A stretch of 64,000 nucleotides of DNA from Clostridia bacterium. Its GTDB lineage: Bacteria > Bacillota > Clostridia > TANB77 > UBA1234. Every line of letters starts with the position of its first letter. The first letter of the stretch is position 1. Shown here piece after piece: positions 17,949 through 26,589 of the stretch. The notes below the pieces were generated by a model, which was not told the origin of the DNA, did not search any database, and worked only from the letters and a program-made list of their open reading frames with translations. The position numbers and the translations under genes were made by a program. The stretch is from positions 8,482-72,481 of the forward strand of contig CAAFRB010000098.1 in assembly GCA_900765095.1 (NCBI GenBank), read 5' to 3'.

Positions 17949-17955
17949 AAACACG

Positions 17956-17982
17956 GGCTGCCCTTACTAGGGCAGCCTTTTT
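17956..17982 (+). terminator. intrinsic terminator of the island
   Basis: GGCTGCCC / GGGCAGCC (8 bp, 6-nt loop) is followed by TTTTT. The T tract is at the same time the first bases of the dispersed repeat copy that follows. Confidence 0.92.
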
Positions 17983-18134
17983 ATACAATAGGAAAGTAAC
18001 AGATTTGCAACCTTTTATGTAATTATATTCTTTCCTATTGTATAAAAAACTTTAATTTATGCGAGAGATTTTCTCTTTTCAGTCGAAAACTCTCGAGGGT
18101 CGAAAGAATGAAAATCGAAGATTTTCATCTTTCT
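17978..18134 (+). repeat. dispersed hairpin repeat, copy 2 (full length)
   Basis: Terminal arms lie at 17978-17996 and 18030-18048 (19 bp, perfectly complementary). A central part with CGAGAG and CTCTCG arms follows, then a distal hairpin ATGAAAATC/GATTTTCAT near 18109-18128. The orientation is the same as copy 1. The rest of the gap to 18320 shows no gene. A TATAAT at 18202-18207 lacks a matching -35. Confidence 0.85.
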
Positions 18135-18320
18135 TGATGTGGAGAAGTGTGAAAGTTACATGTTTTTTTGAAAAATAGTATATTTATTTGTTGTGTTGCA
18201 CTATAATAATTAGAGTAGTGAGAGGGGAGGAAATCTTTGATTACCTGTCTTTCAATCATCGAGTGTTTTCATCTAACGGCAAGAAAATCTCGAATTTATA
18301 AAAAACTAAGGAGGAAAATT

Positions 18321-19472
18321 ATGGTTACAAGATTCATTTTAAACGAAACATCTTATTTTGGAAAAGGTTCAAGAAGTGTTTTACCAGAAGAAATAAATAA
18401 AAGGGGATTTAAAAAAGTATTATTGGTAAGTGACAAGTCATTAGTTGAAGCTGGTGTTACTAAAAACGTTATGGACGTGCTAGATTCTGCAGATATAAAG
18501 TATACATTGTATGATGAAGTGAAGCCAAATCCAACAATCAAAAATGTTATGGATGGTGTGAAAGCATGTAAAAAATGCAAAGCGGATGTAATTGTAGCAG
18601 TTGGTGGTGGCTCTAGCATCGACACTGCAAAAGGAATCTCTATTGTGATGACAAATCCAGATAGAACTTTACAATCTTTGAATGGACTTTCAACTACAGT
18701 AAATAAAGGAATGCCTGTAATAGCAATGCCTACAACGCATGGAACTGCAGCAGAGGTAACGATAAATTACGTAATCACAGATGAAGAAAAAGAAATTAAA
18801 ATGGTATGTGTTGATCCAAATGACATTCCAATACTTGCAATTATCGATGCTGATTTGATGGCAACTATGCCAAAATCAATTGCGGCTGCTACAGGTATGG
18901 ACGCTTTGACTCACGCTATTGAAGGATATATAACTAAAGCCCATAACACAATGTCGGATATGTTTCATCTTAGAGCAATCCAATTGATTTTTAAGTATTT
19001 ACCAGCCGCTGTTAATGAGAAAAATGAAGAAGCAATTGAAATGATGGGACTTGCTCAATACATTGCCGGAATGGGATTCTCAAATGTTGGCTTAGGAATT
19101 GTTCACTCGATGGCGCACCAATTAGGAGCTGTTTATGATACACCTCATGGACTTGCAAACGCTATATTATTGCCAACTGTAATGAGATTTAATGGTGAAG
19201 TGTGTGCGGATAGATTTAGAGAAATTTTGATAAATATTGGAAGACCAGATGCCGCAAATCTAAACGATCAGGATGTTATTAATACATTTGTTTGGATGAT
19301 TTCTGAATTATCAAAGAGTGTGGGAATAACTCAGACTGTGAAAGATACAGGTTGCAAAGAGGAAGACTTGGGATTGCTTGCTGACAAGGCAATGCAAGAT
19401 CCATGTAAACCAGGAAATCCAAGAGAAGTTTCTAAAGAAGATTTTATAAACTTATATCGTGCTGCAATGTAG
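18321..19472 (+). CDS. iron-containing alcohol dehydrogenase
   Basis: This group III dehydrogenase reduces aldehydes or oxidises alcohols with NAD(P)H. The 383-aa product has the nucleotide-binding VAVGGGSSIDTAKG near residue 95. The metal ligands are the Asp and His of GMDALTHAIEGY and the two histidines of IVHSMAHQLGAVYDTPHG. ATG 18321 is used because AAGGAGG lies directly upstream. A longer open frame from 18237 lacks both a ribosome site and family similarity. The substrate cannot be told from sequence. Lactaldehyde, propanediol and butanol enzymes look alike. Confidence 0.93.
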   Translation: MVTRFILNETSYFGKGSRSVLPEEINKRGFKKVLLVSDKSLVEAGVTKNVMDVLDSADIKYTLYDEVKPNPTIKNVMDGVKACKKCKADVIVAVGGGSSIDTAKGISIVMTNPDRTLQSLNGLSTTVNKGMPVIAMPTTHGTAAEVTINYVITDEEKEIKMVCVDPNDIPILAIIDADLMATMPKSIAAATGMDALTHAIEGYITKAHNTMSDMFHLRAIQLIFKYLPAAVNEKNEEAIEMMGLAQYIAGMGFSNVGLGIVHSMAHQLGAVYDTPHGLANAILLPTVMRFNGEVCADRFREILINIGRPDAANLNDQDVINTFVWMISELSKSVGITQTVKDTGCKEEDLGLLADKAMQDPCKPGNPREVSKEDFINLYRAAM

Positions 19473-19538
19473 TTAAGAAGAATTAAAAAATGATACATTG
19501 GCAAGAAAGATTGAAAGAAGATCTCTTGCATAAAAATT

Positions 19539-19571
19539 ATCCCTCGGTGGTGGTGCCGGGGGATTTTTTTC
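19539..19571 (+). terminator. intrinsic terminator
   Basis: ATCCCTCGG / CCGGGGGAT (9 bp with one wobble, 8-nt loop) is followed by seven T. It ends the alcohol dehydrogenase transcript. Confidence 0.9.
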
Positions 19572-19594
19572 CTTATTAGGCTAAAAATTTTTGA

Positions 19595-19634
19595 TGGTCG
19601 AAAGCATGAAAATCTGAAATTTTCAGTTTTCTTA
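19595..19634 (+). repeat. fragment of the dispersed hairpin repeat (distal end)
   Basis: ggtcgaaagcatgaaaatc followed by an imperfect ATTTTCAG arm matches the distal 40 bp of copy 2 (about 18098-18138). Only this end is present. It touches the 3' end of trmL. Confidence 0.55.
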
Positions 19635-20147
19635 ATTAATGTTATACTTTTTATCGAGATATGTACTTGTTTCTTCAAGGTTCTTGAATGAATCTTGACG
19701 TAGTAATTCGTAAACCACAATGGCTACAGAATTAGATAAGTTTAGAGAGCGAAGATCTTTCCTCATTGGAATTCTTACTGCATTTTTAAGGTTATCTAAT
19801 AGTAGCGTTTCTGGTAGTCCTTTTGTTTCTTTTCCAAATAAAATGAAGACTTCATCAAAATTAGAATAATCTACATCAGAATAGCATTTCTGGCCTTTTG
19901 TAGTCAAAAAGTACATATTGTTTTGTGATGGTGGATATTTTTCTAAAAAATCAGCAAGTGAAGAATGTTCTTCAATATCAACTTTATCCCAATAATCAAG
20001 ACCAGCACGTTTTACCTGTTTTTCAGATATATCGAAGCCAAGTGGATGAACGAGATGCAATTTACATCCAGTTGCTGCACATGTTCTTGCGATATTTCCT
20101 GTATTTTGCGGTATTTCTGGTTCAACTAAAACGACATTTATTTTCAT
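19632..20147 (-). CDS. trmL: tRNA (cytidine/uridine-34-2'-O)-methyltransferase
   Basis: TrmL is a SPOUT methyltransferase acting on the wobble base of Leu tRNAs. The product (171 aa) has the start INVVLVEPEIPQNTGNIARTC, the SAM-site motifs ILFGKETKGLP and IPMRKDLRSLNLSNSVAIVV, which form the trefoil knot, and normal length. The start at 20147 is preferred because AAAGGA lies nine bases upstream. Two earlier in-frame ATGs overlap that site. It is transcribed alone on the minus strand. Confidence 0.93.
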   Translation of the reverse strand: MKINVVLVEPEIPQNTGNIARTCAATGCKLHLVHPLGFDISEKQVKRAGLDYWDKVDIEEHSSLADFLEKYPPSQNNMYFLTTKGQKCYSDVDYSNFDEVFILFGKETKGLPETLLLDNLKNAVRIPMRKDLRSLNLSNSVAIVVYELLRQDSFKNLEETSTYLDKKYNIN

Positions 20148-20181
20148 ATTTTTCATTCCTTTCATGAAAGTCACTTCCAAT

Positions 20182-20210
20182 AAGATAACATAAAATCGTG
20201 ATGAAATCAA
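20182..20210 (-). promoter_or_regulatory. probable promoter of trmL
   Basis: On the minus strand TTGATT and TATCTT are separated by 17 bp, about 35 bp before the start codon. The -10 match is moderate. Confidence 0.45.
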
Positions 20211-20249
20211 TTGTTGAAAAATATTATATTCTTTTTAACTGACTAAATA

Positions 20250-20278
20250 TTGCCAAATACAAAAAAATGTGTTAAGAT
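20250..20278 (+). promoter_or_regulatory. promoter of secG
   Basis: TTGCCA at 20250-20255 and TAAGAT at 20273-20278 have a 17-bp spacer, placed about 30 bp before the secG start. Confidence 0.55.
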
Positions 20279-20309
20279 ACTAGTTGTCGTATTAAGGGAG
20301 GAATTAATA

Positions 20310-20549
20310 ATGAAAACTTTAGAAAATATAGTGACTTTTATACAAGTTATAATTGGAATAATTGTTGTTGTCCTAGTTTTATTGCAACAAGGAAAAGATG
20401 ATGGAAATATTATATCTGGTTCTAGTAACAGAGGCGGTTCTATGGGTTCAAGCAAAGAAACAAGACTTGCAAATTTAACTAAAATCATGGGTATTGCTTA
20501 TATACTATTCACAATAGCATCAGGTTCACTTATGCTAATTAATCGTTAA
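20310..20549 (+). CDS. secG: SecG, preprotein translocase subunit
   Basis: SecG stabilises the SecYEG membrane channel. The 79-aa product has two membrane helices (about residues 5-25 and 55-75) and the typical loop VLLQQGKDDGN followed by a Gly/Ser-rich segment. ATG 20310 follows GGGAGG. A longer open frame upstream is not needed. It is monocistronic. Confidence 0.93.
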   Translation: MKTLENIVTFIQVIIGIIVVVLVLLQQGKDDGNIISGSSNRGGSMGSSKETRLANLTKIMGIAYILFTIASGSLMLINR

Positions 20550-20631
20550 TTTTAATTCGACACGATTGATTAGTTGATTTATGAATGCTAGAAGTGTTGA
20601 TTTAATTGACTTATAAGTGCCAAATATCTGA

Positions 20632-20660
20632 AGGCAGAAAACGTTGTTTCCTGCCTTTTT
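20632..20660 (+). terminator. intrinsic terminator of secG
   Basis: AGGCAGAAAA pairs with TTTCCTGCCT (one mismatch) around GCGTTG-like loop bases and is followed by TTTTT. Confidence 0.7.
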
Positions 20661-20672
20661 GTCGTTGTATTC

Positions 20673-20840
20673 TTATATAAAACTTTGGTAAATTCCTAAA
20701 AACATGCTTAACGTCCCGAGCACGTATATTACAATTCCCGATAATATATTTTTATTCTTGAATTCCCAGTTCCCATAAGGAAGAGAATATAGTCCAGACA
20801 ATACACTTAGGAACGCTATTAATGTAGTATACGAAAACAT
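20673..20840 (-). CDS. small two-helix membrane protein, candidate germinant receptor D subunit
   Basis: The 55-aa frame starts 15 nt after the gerAC-like stop, with AAAGGAAG well placed before its ATG. It encodes two hydrophobic helices (FSYTTLIAFLSVLSGLYSL and ILSGIVIYVLGTLSMFLGIY) around a short polar turn. Small two-helix D subunits of similar size are known as fourth members of several Bacillus gerA-type operons. Position, coupling and topology fit, but sequence identity to those proteins cannot be shown here. It is the last gene of the operon. Confidence 0.65.
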   Translation of the reverse strand: MFSYTTLIAFLSVLSGLYSLPYGNWEFKNKNILSGIVIYVLGTLSMFLGIYQSFI

Positions 20841-20855
20841 ATTAACACACTTCCT

Positions 20856-22058
20856 TTAACTCTTATTTGGTAACTTATGAAAAATTATTCTGGAAATATC
20901 TAAGCTCACATGGACATTTACGTTAAATTCCGAATTTTTAAATATGTCTTGCCAACCCATATCTTCAAACTCTTTCCATGTTAGGCATTTTGCTTTTGCA
21001 AATTTACCAAATCCCACAATATCACTATCTAGTTTTTTGATTTCATCTAGATATTCGTAAATGCTAGAAGTCAGTTTTTCTTTGATGGCTTGATTCAAGC
21101 CAGATTTGTTTTTGGCATTAAGATAATCCGTTGTGCCATTACTTGCTTCCAGGTGTGCATTTACGAAGACATCCACATTTATTTTCGGGACATTATTTTC
21201 GACTGTTACGTCAATTTTAGTTGGTTTGTACTGTCTGATTGTGGCTGTTGCAATTGATTTTTTATCCTCTGGATCTAATACTGTTACATTTCCTTTTTTT
21301 AATGCGTTCGTTAAAAGCAAGTGTGCATCTGTTATTTTAGGAGCTATTTCACCAACCATAGTACCAGCTTTGAATACGGCTAGTCCTTTGAATACAGCGT
21401 TATCTTCTTCTTTTCCAGAATCAGAAGTCTGTTCTGCTGAAATTTCTCCAATTATTGTTGAGGCTTCTCTGTCCATAGATTGGGCATTAGCGTAAAAGCT
21501 AATTAACTCAGAGCCTATTGTTTCGTCTGTGTAATTGTAAGAGCTTAAGCTTAGGCTATAGTACCTTGAAGGATTTGCTTCTAGGACTGGCGTTATTTTA
21601 TCGAAAAATTCTGATGCTTTACCTCTACATATTACTACTGGTGTTTTGGGTCTTATATCAGTTTCACTTAATAAACCGTTTATATGACCACTTAAGCCTT
21701 TTTTAGCAATTTCTTCTGAATATAGAATTACGTTTATATGAGAAAGATTTATTTCCTTACTTGTCATCGTGTTTACGATTGAATTTCCCATAAATAGAGA
21801 AGAGGCTGAAACTGTGTATGTTGTGAATGTTTCTTTTCCAGATTCACTATTTTCACCAGCTATTTTTACTGGAATTACTATTTGGTAGGTTATATTTAAG
21901 TTTTCGCCTTCACTATCGTCATCTTCAACGTTAGTGTTTTCACCAATGTCAAGCCCTATTCCTATTACATAAGCAAAATTATCTAACTCTGCCTTATCGT
22001 AGCAACCAGTTAGTAAAAAGCACAAGATTATAAGAAAGAATATTCTATACGTTTTCAT
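20856..22058 (-). CDS. gerAC: germinant receptor C subunit (GerAC family lipoprotein)
   Basis: The 400-aa product has a lipoprotein signal (FFLIILCFLLTGC, lipobox cysteine near residue 17), followed by DKAELDNFAYVIGIGLDIGE, a typical GerAC start. Domain runs include the C-terminal FGKFAKAKCLTWKEFEDMGW. It is anchored on the outer face of the spore inner membrane, where it works with the A and B subunits. The start at 22058 has AAGGAAGG upstream and overlaps the gerAB end by 14 nt. Confidence 0.93.
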   Translation of the reverse strand: MKTYRIFFLIILCFLLTGCYDKAELDNFAYVIGIGLDIGENTNVEDDDSEGENLNITYQIVIPVKIAGENSESGKETFTTYTVSASSLFMGNSIVNTMTSKEINLSHINVILYSEEIAKKGLSGHINGLLSETDIRPKTPVVICRGKASEFFDKITPVLEANPSRYYSLSLSSYNYTDETIGSELISFYANAQSMDREASTIIGEISAEQTSDSGKEEDNAVFKGLAVFKAGTMVGEIAPKITDAHLLLTNALKKGNVTVLDPEDKKSIATATIRQYKPTKIDVTVENNVPKINVDVFVNAHLEASNGTTDYLNAKNKSGLNQAIKEKLTSSIYEYLDEIKKLDSDIVGFGKFAKAKCLTWKEFEDMGWQDIFKNSEFNVNVHVSLDISRIIFHKLPNKS

Positions 22059-23139
22059 TTTTCCTTCCTTTCTTTTCCTTAACATTTGCAACTATTAAAA
22101 TTGCTAGAGGAAAAATGAATAGCAAGAATGGTGTTATATATATAAAAAGTATATTTCTCATATTTATTACTTGCATATATGACGAAAGCATTAGACTTAT
22201 AGATAATATTATTATAAGCACGGGAGATATAAGCCTTTTATAATATTCTATATTGAATACTTTTTTTAGTATATTTATTATGAATAATACTGCAATAGTG
22301 AGATATATAAACGTTGCTACTAGCCATATTAGTACGAATATTGATTCTACACGTTGTATGAATCTGCCATAAGATATTAGTCTTGTTATTTCGTACAAAG
22401 GAAAGTAATTCTCTGTGACTGTAGGATAAGGTATTATCCCTAGTAGCAAAAAGAAAGATATGATTATAAAGAAAGATACTAGTCCAAATGCTTTGCCTAT
22501 AGTTTTATTTAAGTTCTTTAAATTTGGTGCAATTAATGAAAATACAGCCAAACTTTCATATCTTCCAAAACGAGTAGCACCATTTAGAAATATTTTTTCT
22601 ATTCCATTGCCAAATACGGGTGTAAAGTTCATTATATCTATATTATCAAGTAGTGAAAGAAGCATTGCTACAAATCCTAATATTATAATCGGTGTAACAA
22701 GGGCACTAACACGAAAAACACCCTTTATACCCGAAAGTGCACCTAAAAATACAGCAATAATGAATAATAAAGAAATATATGCTGGCGGTGCGTCGCTAAA
22801 CAGTATGTTTCTCATATTCTCGTTGAACTCGCTTAGAGTAAATATAGATACGCTAAAAAGATATCCGATTATTAGCAGTGCTACTACATATTTTAAAAAA
22901 TTGCCACCCACCATTTCGGATATATCAATGATGTCTTTATCTTTAAACTTAGAGTATAATTTAAAGTATAGTAGTAAAAATAACCCCATAATTATAGTCA
23001 TATATACTACTTGAAGGAATGTACCAGTTCCAAATTCTTCACAGGCAAACGTTGGAAGAGTTAGAATAAGAGGTATAATAGAGACACAGCCAAGAGTTGA
23101 TATAGCCTGCCAGCTACTTAATGTACCATTTACAATCAA
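22045..23139 (-). CDS. gerAB: germinant receptor B subunit (GerAB family, amino-acid permease fold)
   Basis: The 364-aa product has about ten membrane helices and belongs to the spore germination permease family of the APC superfamily. It is the likely germinant-sensing subunit. TTG 23139 is used because AAAGGAG lies eight bases upstream and the protein begins at the usual point (SSWQAISTLGCVSI). The ligand cannot be predicted from sequence. Confidence 0.94.
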   Translation of the reverse strand: MIVNGTLSSWQAISTLGCVSIIPLILTLPTFACEEFGTGTFLQVVYMTIIMGLFLLLYFKLYSKFKDKDIIDISEMVGGNFLKYVVALLIIGYLFSVSIFTLSEFNENMRNILFSDAPPAYISLLFIIAVFLGALSGIKGVFRVSALVTPIIILGFVAMLLSLLDNIDIMNFTPVFGNGIEKIFLNGATRFGRYESLAVFSLIAPNLKNLNKTIGKAFGLVSFFIIISFFLLLGIIPYPTVTENYFPLYEITRLISYGRFIQRVESIFVLIWLVATFIYLTIAVLFIINILKKVFNIEYYKRLISPVLIIILSISLMLSSYMQVINMRNILFIYITPFLLFIFPLAILIVANVKEKKGRKNENV

Positions 23140-23154
23140 AGCAAAAACTCCTTT

Positions 23155-24766
23155 CTAAATCCATTTTCTCGAAATTTTAGGTTCTGTGCGCTTTTTCTTT
23201 GGCTTTAAGAAAACGGGGCGATATTCTTTTTTCCATATTGGAGAGGAGAATAAATCGTCTTTCAATGCGCCTTTTCTTAGTGGTGAAATAGGGGTTAGAT
23301 AAGAAACACCAAATGAAGTCACACTGCATAAAGCACAAAGATGTACAAATACTCCCATTGCAATTCCAAAGAATCCTGCAAAACCTCCTAAAAAGATATA
23401 AACAAATCGCATTATTCTAAAACCATAGCTTAAAGAAAAGTTTGCTATACTAAAAGTGCTTATTCCAGTTAAGGCAACTACGATTATTAATATAGGGCTA
23501 ACAACATTAGCACTAACGATTGCTTGACCTAATATTAAGGTACCGACTATACCGAGTGTTGGTCCAACTGGAGCTGGTGTTCTAATGCTAGCTTCTCGTA
23601 TTATTTCAAAAGCAATTTCCATAATCAAAAGTTCAATCATCATAGAAAAAGGAACTTTTTCTCTTGTGCCGTTCTATGGTAAATAGCAAGTCTGTTGGAA
23701 TCATTTCTTGGTGAAAATTACAAATTGCTATATAAAGTCCAGGCAAAAAGATAGAGAAGAATATTGCGGGAAATCTAAATAGTCTTATTAAAAGTGAGTA
23801 AGGAAATCTAATATATGAATCTTCAGATGAGTGTGTGAAATCTGAAAATACTGCAGGTACAACCAGTACATTGCTACTACCTTCAACAATAATAGCCACC
23901 CTGCCTTCCATTAGGTGTGATGCCACCTTGTCGGGGCGTTCTGTACTCAATATTAGGGGATCTATTAGATAAGTTTTATCTTCAATTAATTGCATCAGTT
24001 CGCCACTATCTAGTAAATAATCTATATCTATAGAATTAATTCTGCGTTTTACTTCGTTTATAATAGATTCATTTGTGATTGTTGAAATATAGGCCACTGC
24101 GCATTTCGTTTTGCTTTGACTTCCGACTTCAAGTGTTTCGAAAATCAAATTTTCATCTTTCACAAATTTTCGTATTAATGCCGTGTTAGTTCTAAAACTT
24201 TCTATAAAAGCCTCCGAGGGTCCATCTATATTCATTTCGTTTTCTGCTTTTGAAACACTTCTAGAAGGCGGTTTTTTTACATCACATATTATAGCAATAT
24301 TAAGTGTGTCAACGAGCAAAGCAGCATCACCATGCAATACACTTGTCACTAAATCATCATACTTTTCTGCAAATGTAACTTGTGATTCAGATAACATTTC
24401 GCCAGATATGATATCTTTTATATTCAGTACATTCTTTTGCTTTAAAACGCTATTTTGTTCGTTTGACGAATTGTATTTTTTCATGAGTTGTTTTATTAGA
24501 TGACCATTTATCAAGTTTGAATCAACCATGCCGTCGTAAAATATTAGTAGAGCATTATATTTGTTTTCATTTATATTGATATCAAAGTATCTAAATTGAA
24601 TGTCGTTAGAAATAGGGTAATGAAATATCTTTTGCAGGAATTCAACATTTTCTTTGAGCGCACTATTTATATCTTTTTCTTTACTTAATGTGGGGGTGAA
24701 AGTATCATCACTTATTCTAAAATCATTTTTTGGTTTAGAGGGCTTGAATTTAAAAAAGTTTTTCAT
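23155..24766 (-). CDS. gerAA: germinant receptor A subunit (GerAA family), needs +1 shift
   Basis: The product has an N-terminal soluble half (residues about 1-300, with LVDTLNIAIICDVKKPPSRS and ILSTERPDKVASHLMEGRVA) and a C-terminal half of five or so membrane helices. The zero frame stops at 23633 after PTDLLFTIERHKRK. The family continuation GTREKVPFSMM...LLIMEIAFEIIREA lies in the +1 frame. Removing the C of the in-frame CGG at 23671-23669 joins both parts into 536 aa, a normal GerAA length, with glycine where relatives have a small residue. ATG 24766 follows GGAG. Either the receptor is dead, or it is made by frameshifting, or one base is mis-sequenced. The rest of the operon is intact. 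Confidence 0.88.
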
Positions 24767-24852
24767 AATCAATCTCCATTCTTTTAAAGTATTTTGTGTA
24801 AATTTATAAAAAAAATACATATATAGTTTATTTTGCACATTATTCAAATTTC

Positions 24853-24881
24853 TTGACAATGGTGCATATTTGATAGATAAT
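24853..24881 (+). promoter_or_regulatory. sigma-A promoter of ylbF
   Basis: TTGACA at 24853-24858 and GATAAT at 24876-24881 with a 17-bp spacer lie about 35 bp before the ylbF ATG. Confidence 0.75.
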
Positions 24882-24914
24882 CTACTATAGAGAAAAATTT
24901 TTAGGAGGTTTGTT

Positions 24915-25250
24915 ATGAATCCATACGATAAAGTACATGAATTAGTAGACGCTATAAAAGAAAGCAATGAAGTTAAGGAATACTTAGCTTTAAAGGAAGA
25001 GTTATTTAAAGATGAAAATAATAAGAAAATGATAAAAGAGTTTAGAGATAAACAAGTGGAAGTTCAAAGCCTACTTATGCAAGGTAAAGAAGCCGAAAAA
25101 GAAAAAATCGAAAAACTTCAATCTTTGTATGCAATATTAGCATCTAACGTGAAAATAAAAGAATTCTTTGATAAAGAAGTGGCTTTTGATGTAATGCTTT
25201 CAGATGTTTACAAAATTATTGGTGAAGCATTAAAAGACATTATAGAATAA
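24915..25250 (+). CDS. YlbF family regulator
   Basis: The 111-aa helical protein (YDKVHELVDAIKESNEVKEY...FRDKQVEVQSLLMQGKE) is typical of the YlbF/YmcA family. In Bacillus these proteins form a complex controlling RNase Y and sporulation or competence. Cysteines for the Fe-S clusters described there are absent here, so only the family is certain. It has its own promoter and is followed after about 33 nt by the deaminase. Confidence 0.85.
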   Translation: MNPYDKVHELVDAIKESNEVKEYLALKEELFKDENNKKMIKEFRDKQVEVQSLLMQGKEAEKEKIEKLQSLYAILASNVKIKEFFDKEVAFDVMLSDVYKIIGEALKDIIE

Positions 25251-25283
25251 GGTAGATGTGATGAAAAGTACGTAGGAGGAAAT

Positions 25284-26558
25284 ATGAAAATACTTGTAAA
25301 AAATGGACATGTTGTATCAATGGTATCAAATATAAAGAAGGCTGATATATTGATAGAAGATGATAGAATTAAGAGAATTGGTTTTATTGATTGCGAAGCA
25401 GATAAAGTAATAGATGCTACAAATAAAATTGTTATGCCTGGACTTATAAATGCGCATACACATGTTGGAATGTCACTTTTTAGAGGAGCAGCAGATGAAG
25501 AGGAACTTATGACTTGGCTTTCAAAGAGTATATGGCCTGTGGAAGACAAAATGACTGCCGGAGATGTTTATTCAGCATCTTTACTTTCAGCAATAGAGAT
25601 GATTAAGAGTGGAACTACGACCTTTAACGATCAATATTTCTTTGAAGATGAAACAGCAAAAGTAGCAGATATGCTTGGATTAAGAGCAATTCTTTCACGT
25701 TGCATAATAGGAGATGGAGAAGTTGCATTAAAGAGAATTGCGGAGGCGGAAGAGTTTTACAATAATTGGCACAACAAAGCTGATGGTAGAATTAAAGTCT
25801 GTGTTGGTCTGCACGCTCCATATACATGTCCTCCTGATACAATTAGAAGAGGTATTGAACTTGCAGATAGATTAGGCACACCAATACATATACACTACTT
25901 AGAAACAAAAGATGAAGTAAAGCAAATGAGGGATATGTATAACATGACTTCTACAGAATATTTAAAGAAGGCGGGAATGTTTAATTATCACGTGATGTTA
26001 GCACACGGTGTGCATGTAGATAACGAATCACTTGAAGTTTTAAAAGGCATAAGCGGAGGAATAGTACATAACCCTATATCGAACCAAAAACTTGGCAGTG
26101 GAATTGCTGATGTGAAAAGACTTAGAGAGAACGGAATCAATGTAGCATTGGGAACAGATGGGCAAGGTAGCACAAATACATTGGATATGTTTGAAGAAAT
26201 AAAGAGTGCAACATATTTACAAAAAGTTACGTATAATAGTGCAAAAGCATTATCAGGAGAAGACGTTATCAAAATGGCAACAATTGAAGGTGCTAGAGTA
26301 CTTGGAATAGATAGTGAAGTTGGTTCATTAGAAGAGGGAAAGAAAGCAGATATAATAATAATTGACACCAACAAGCCACACTTATGTCCAATGCACAATA
26401 TTTATTCATTACTTGCATACTCTGCAAATGGCGCAGATGTTGAAACATCTATTATAAACGGAAAAATAGTAATGGAAAATAGGCAGGTGCTAAATGTTGA
26501 TGAAAATGAAGTCATGAGAGATTGCAGAAGAATTACGGAAAATTTGTTTAGAATGTAG
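25284..26558 (+). CDS. amidohydrolase, 5'-methylthioadenosine/S-adenosylhomocysteine deaminase type
   Basis: This cytoplasmic metal-dependent deaminase of the MtaD/TRZ-ATZ family acts on adenosine-derived nucleosides. The 424-aa TIM-barrel product shows the ligand motif NAHTHVGMSLFRG near residue 55, VGLHAPYTCPPD, IHIHYLETKDE, LAHGVHVDN and the C-terminal metal aspartate in VALGTDGQGS. KADIIIIDTNKPHLCP near the end is also typical. The exact substrate is not visible from sequence. RBS is AGGAGG. Confidence 0.9.
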   Translation: MKILVKNGHVVSMVSNIKKADILIEDDRIKRIGFIDCEADKVIDATNKIVMPGLINAHTHVGMSLFRGAADEEELMTWLSKSIWPVEDKMTAGDVYSASLLSAIEMIKSGTTTFNDQYFFEDETAKVADMLGLRAILSRCIIGDGEVALKRIAEAEEFYNNWHNKADGRIKVCVGLHAPYTCPPDTIRRGIELADRLGTPIHIHYLETKDEVKQMRDMYNMTSTEYLKKAGMFNYHVMLAHGVHVDNESLEVLKGISGGIVHNPISNQKLGSGIADVKRLRENGINVALGTDGQGSTNTLDMFEEIKSATYLQKVTYNSAKALSGEDVIKMATIEGARVLGIDSEVGSLEEGKKADIIIIDTNKPHLCPMHNIYSLLAYSANGADVETSIINGKIVMENRQVLNVDENEVMRDCRRITENLFRM

Positions 26559-26589
26559 GATATCATAAATGCTAAAGGGGGGAGTATAG

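Noticed and set aside
18237..18320. N-terminal extension of the alcohol dehydrogenase from an upstream TTG
   Set aside because: ATG 18321 has a strong AAGGAGG site and begins at the family's usual first residues. The upstream part lacks both.
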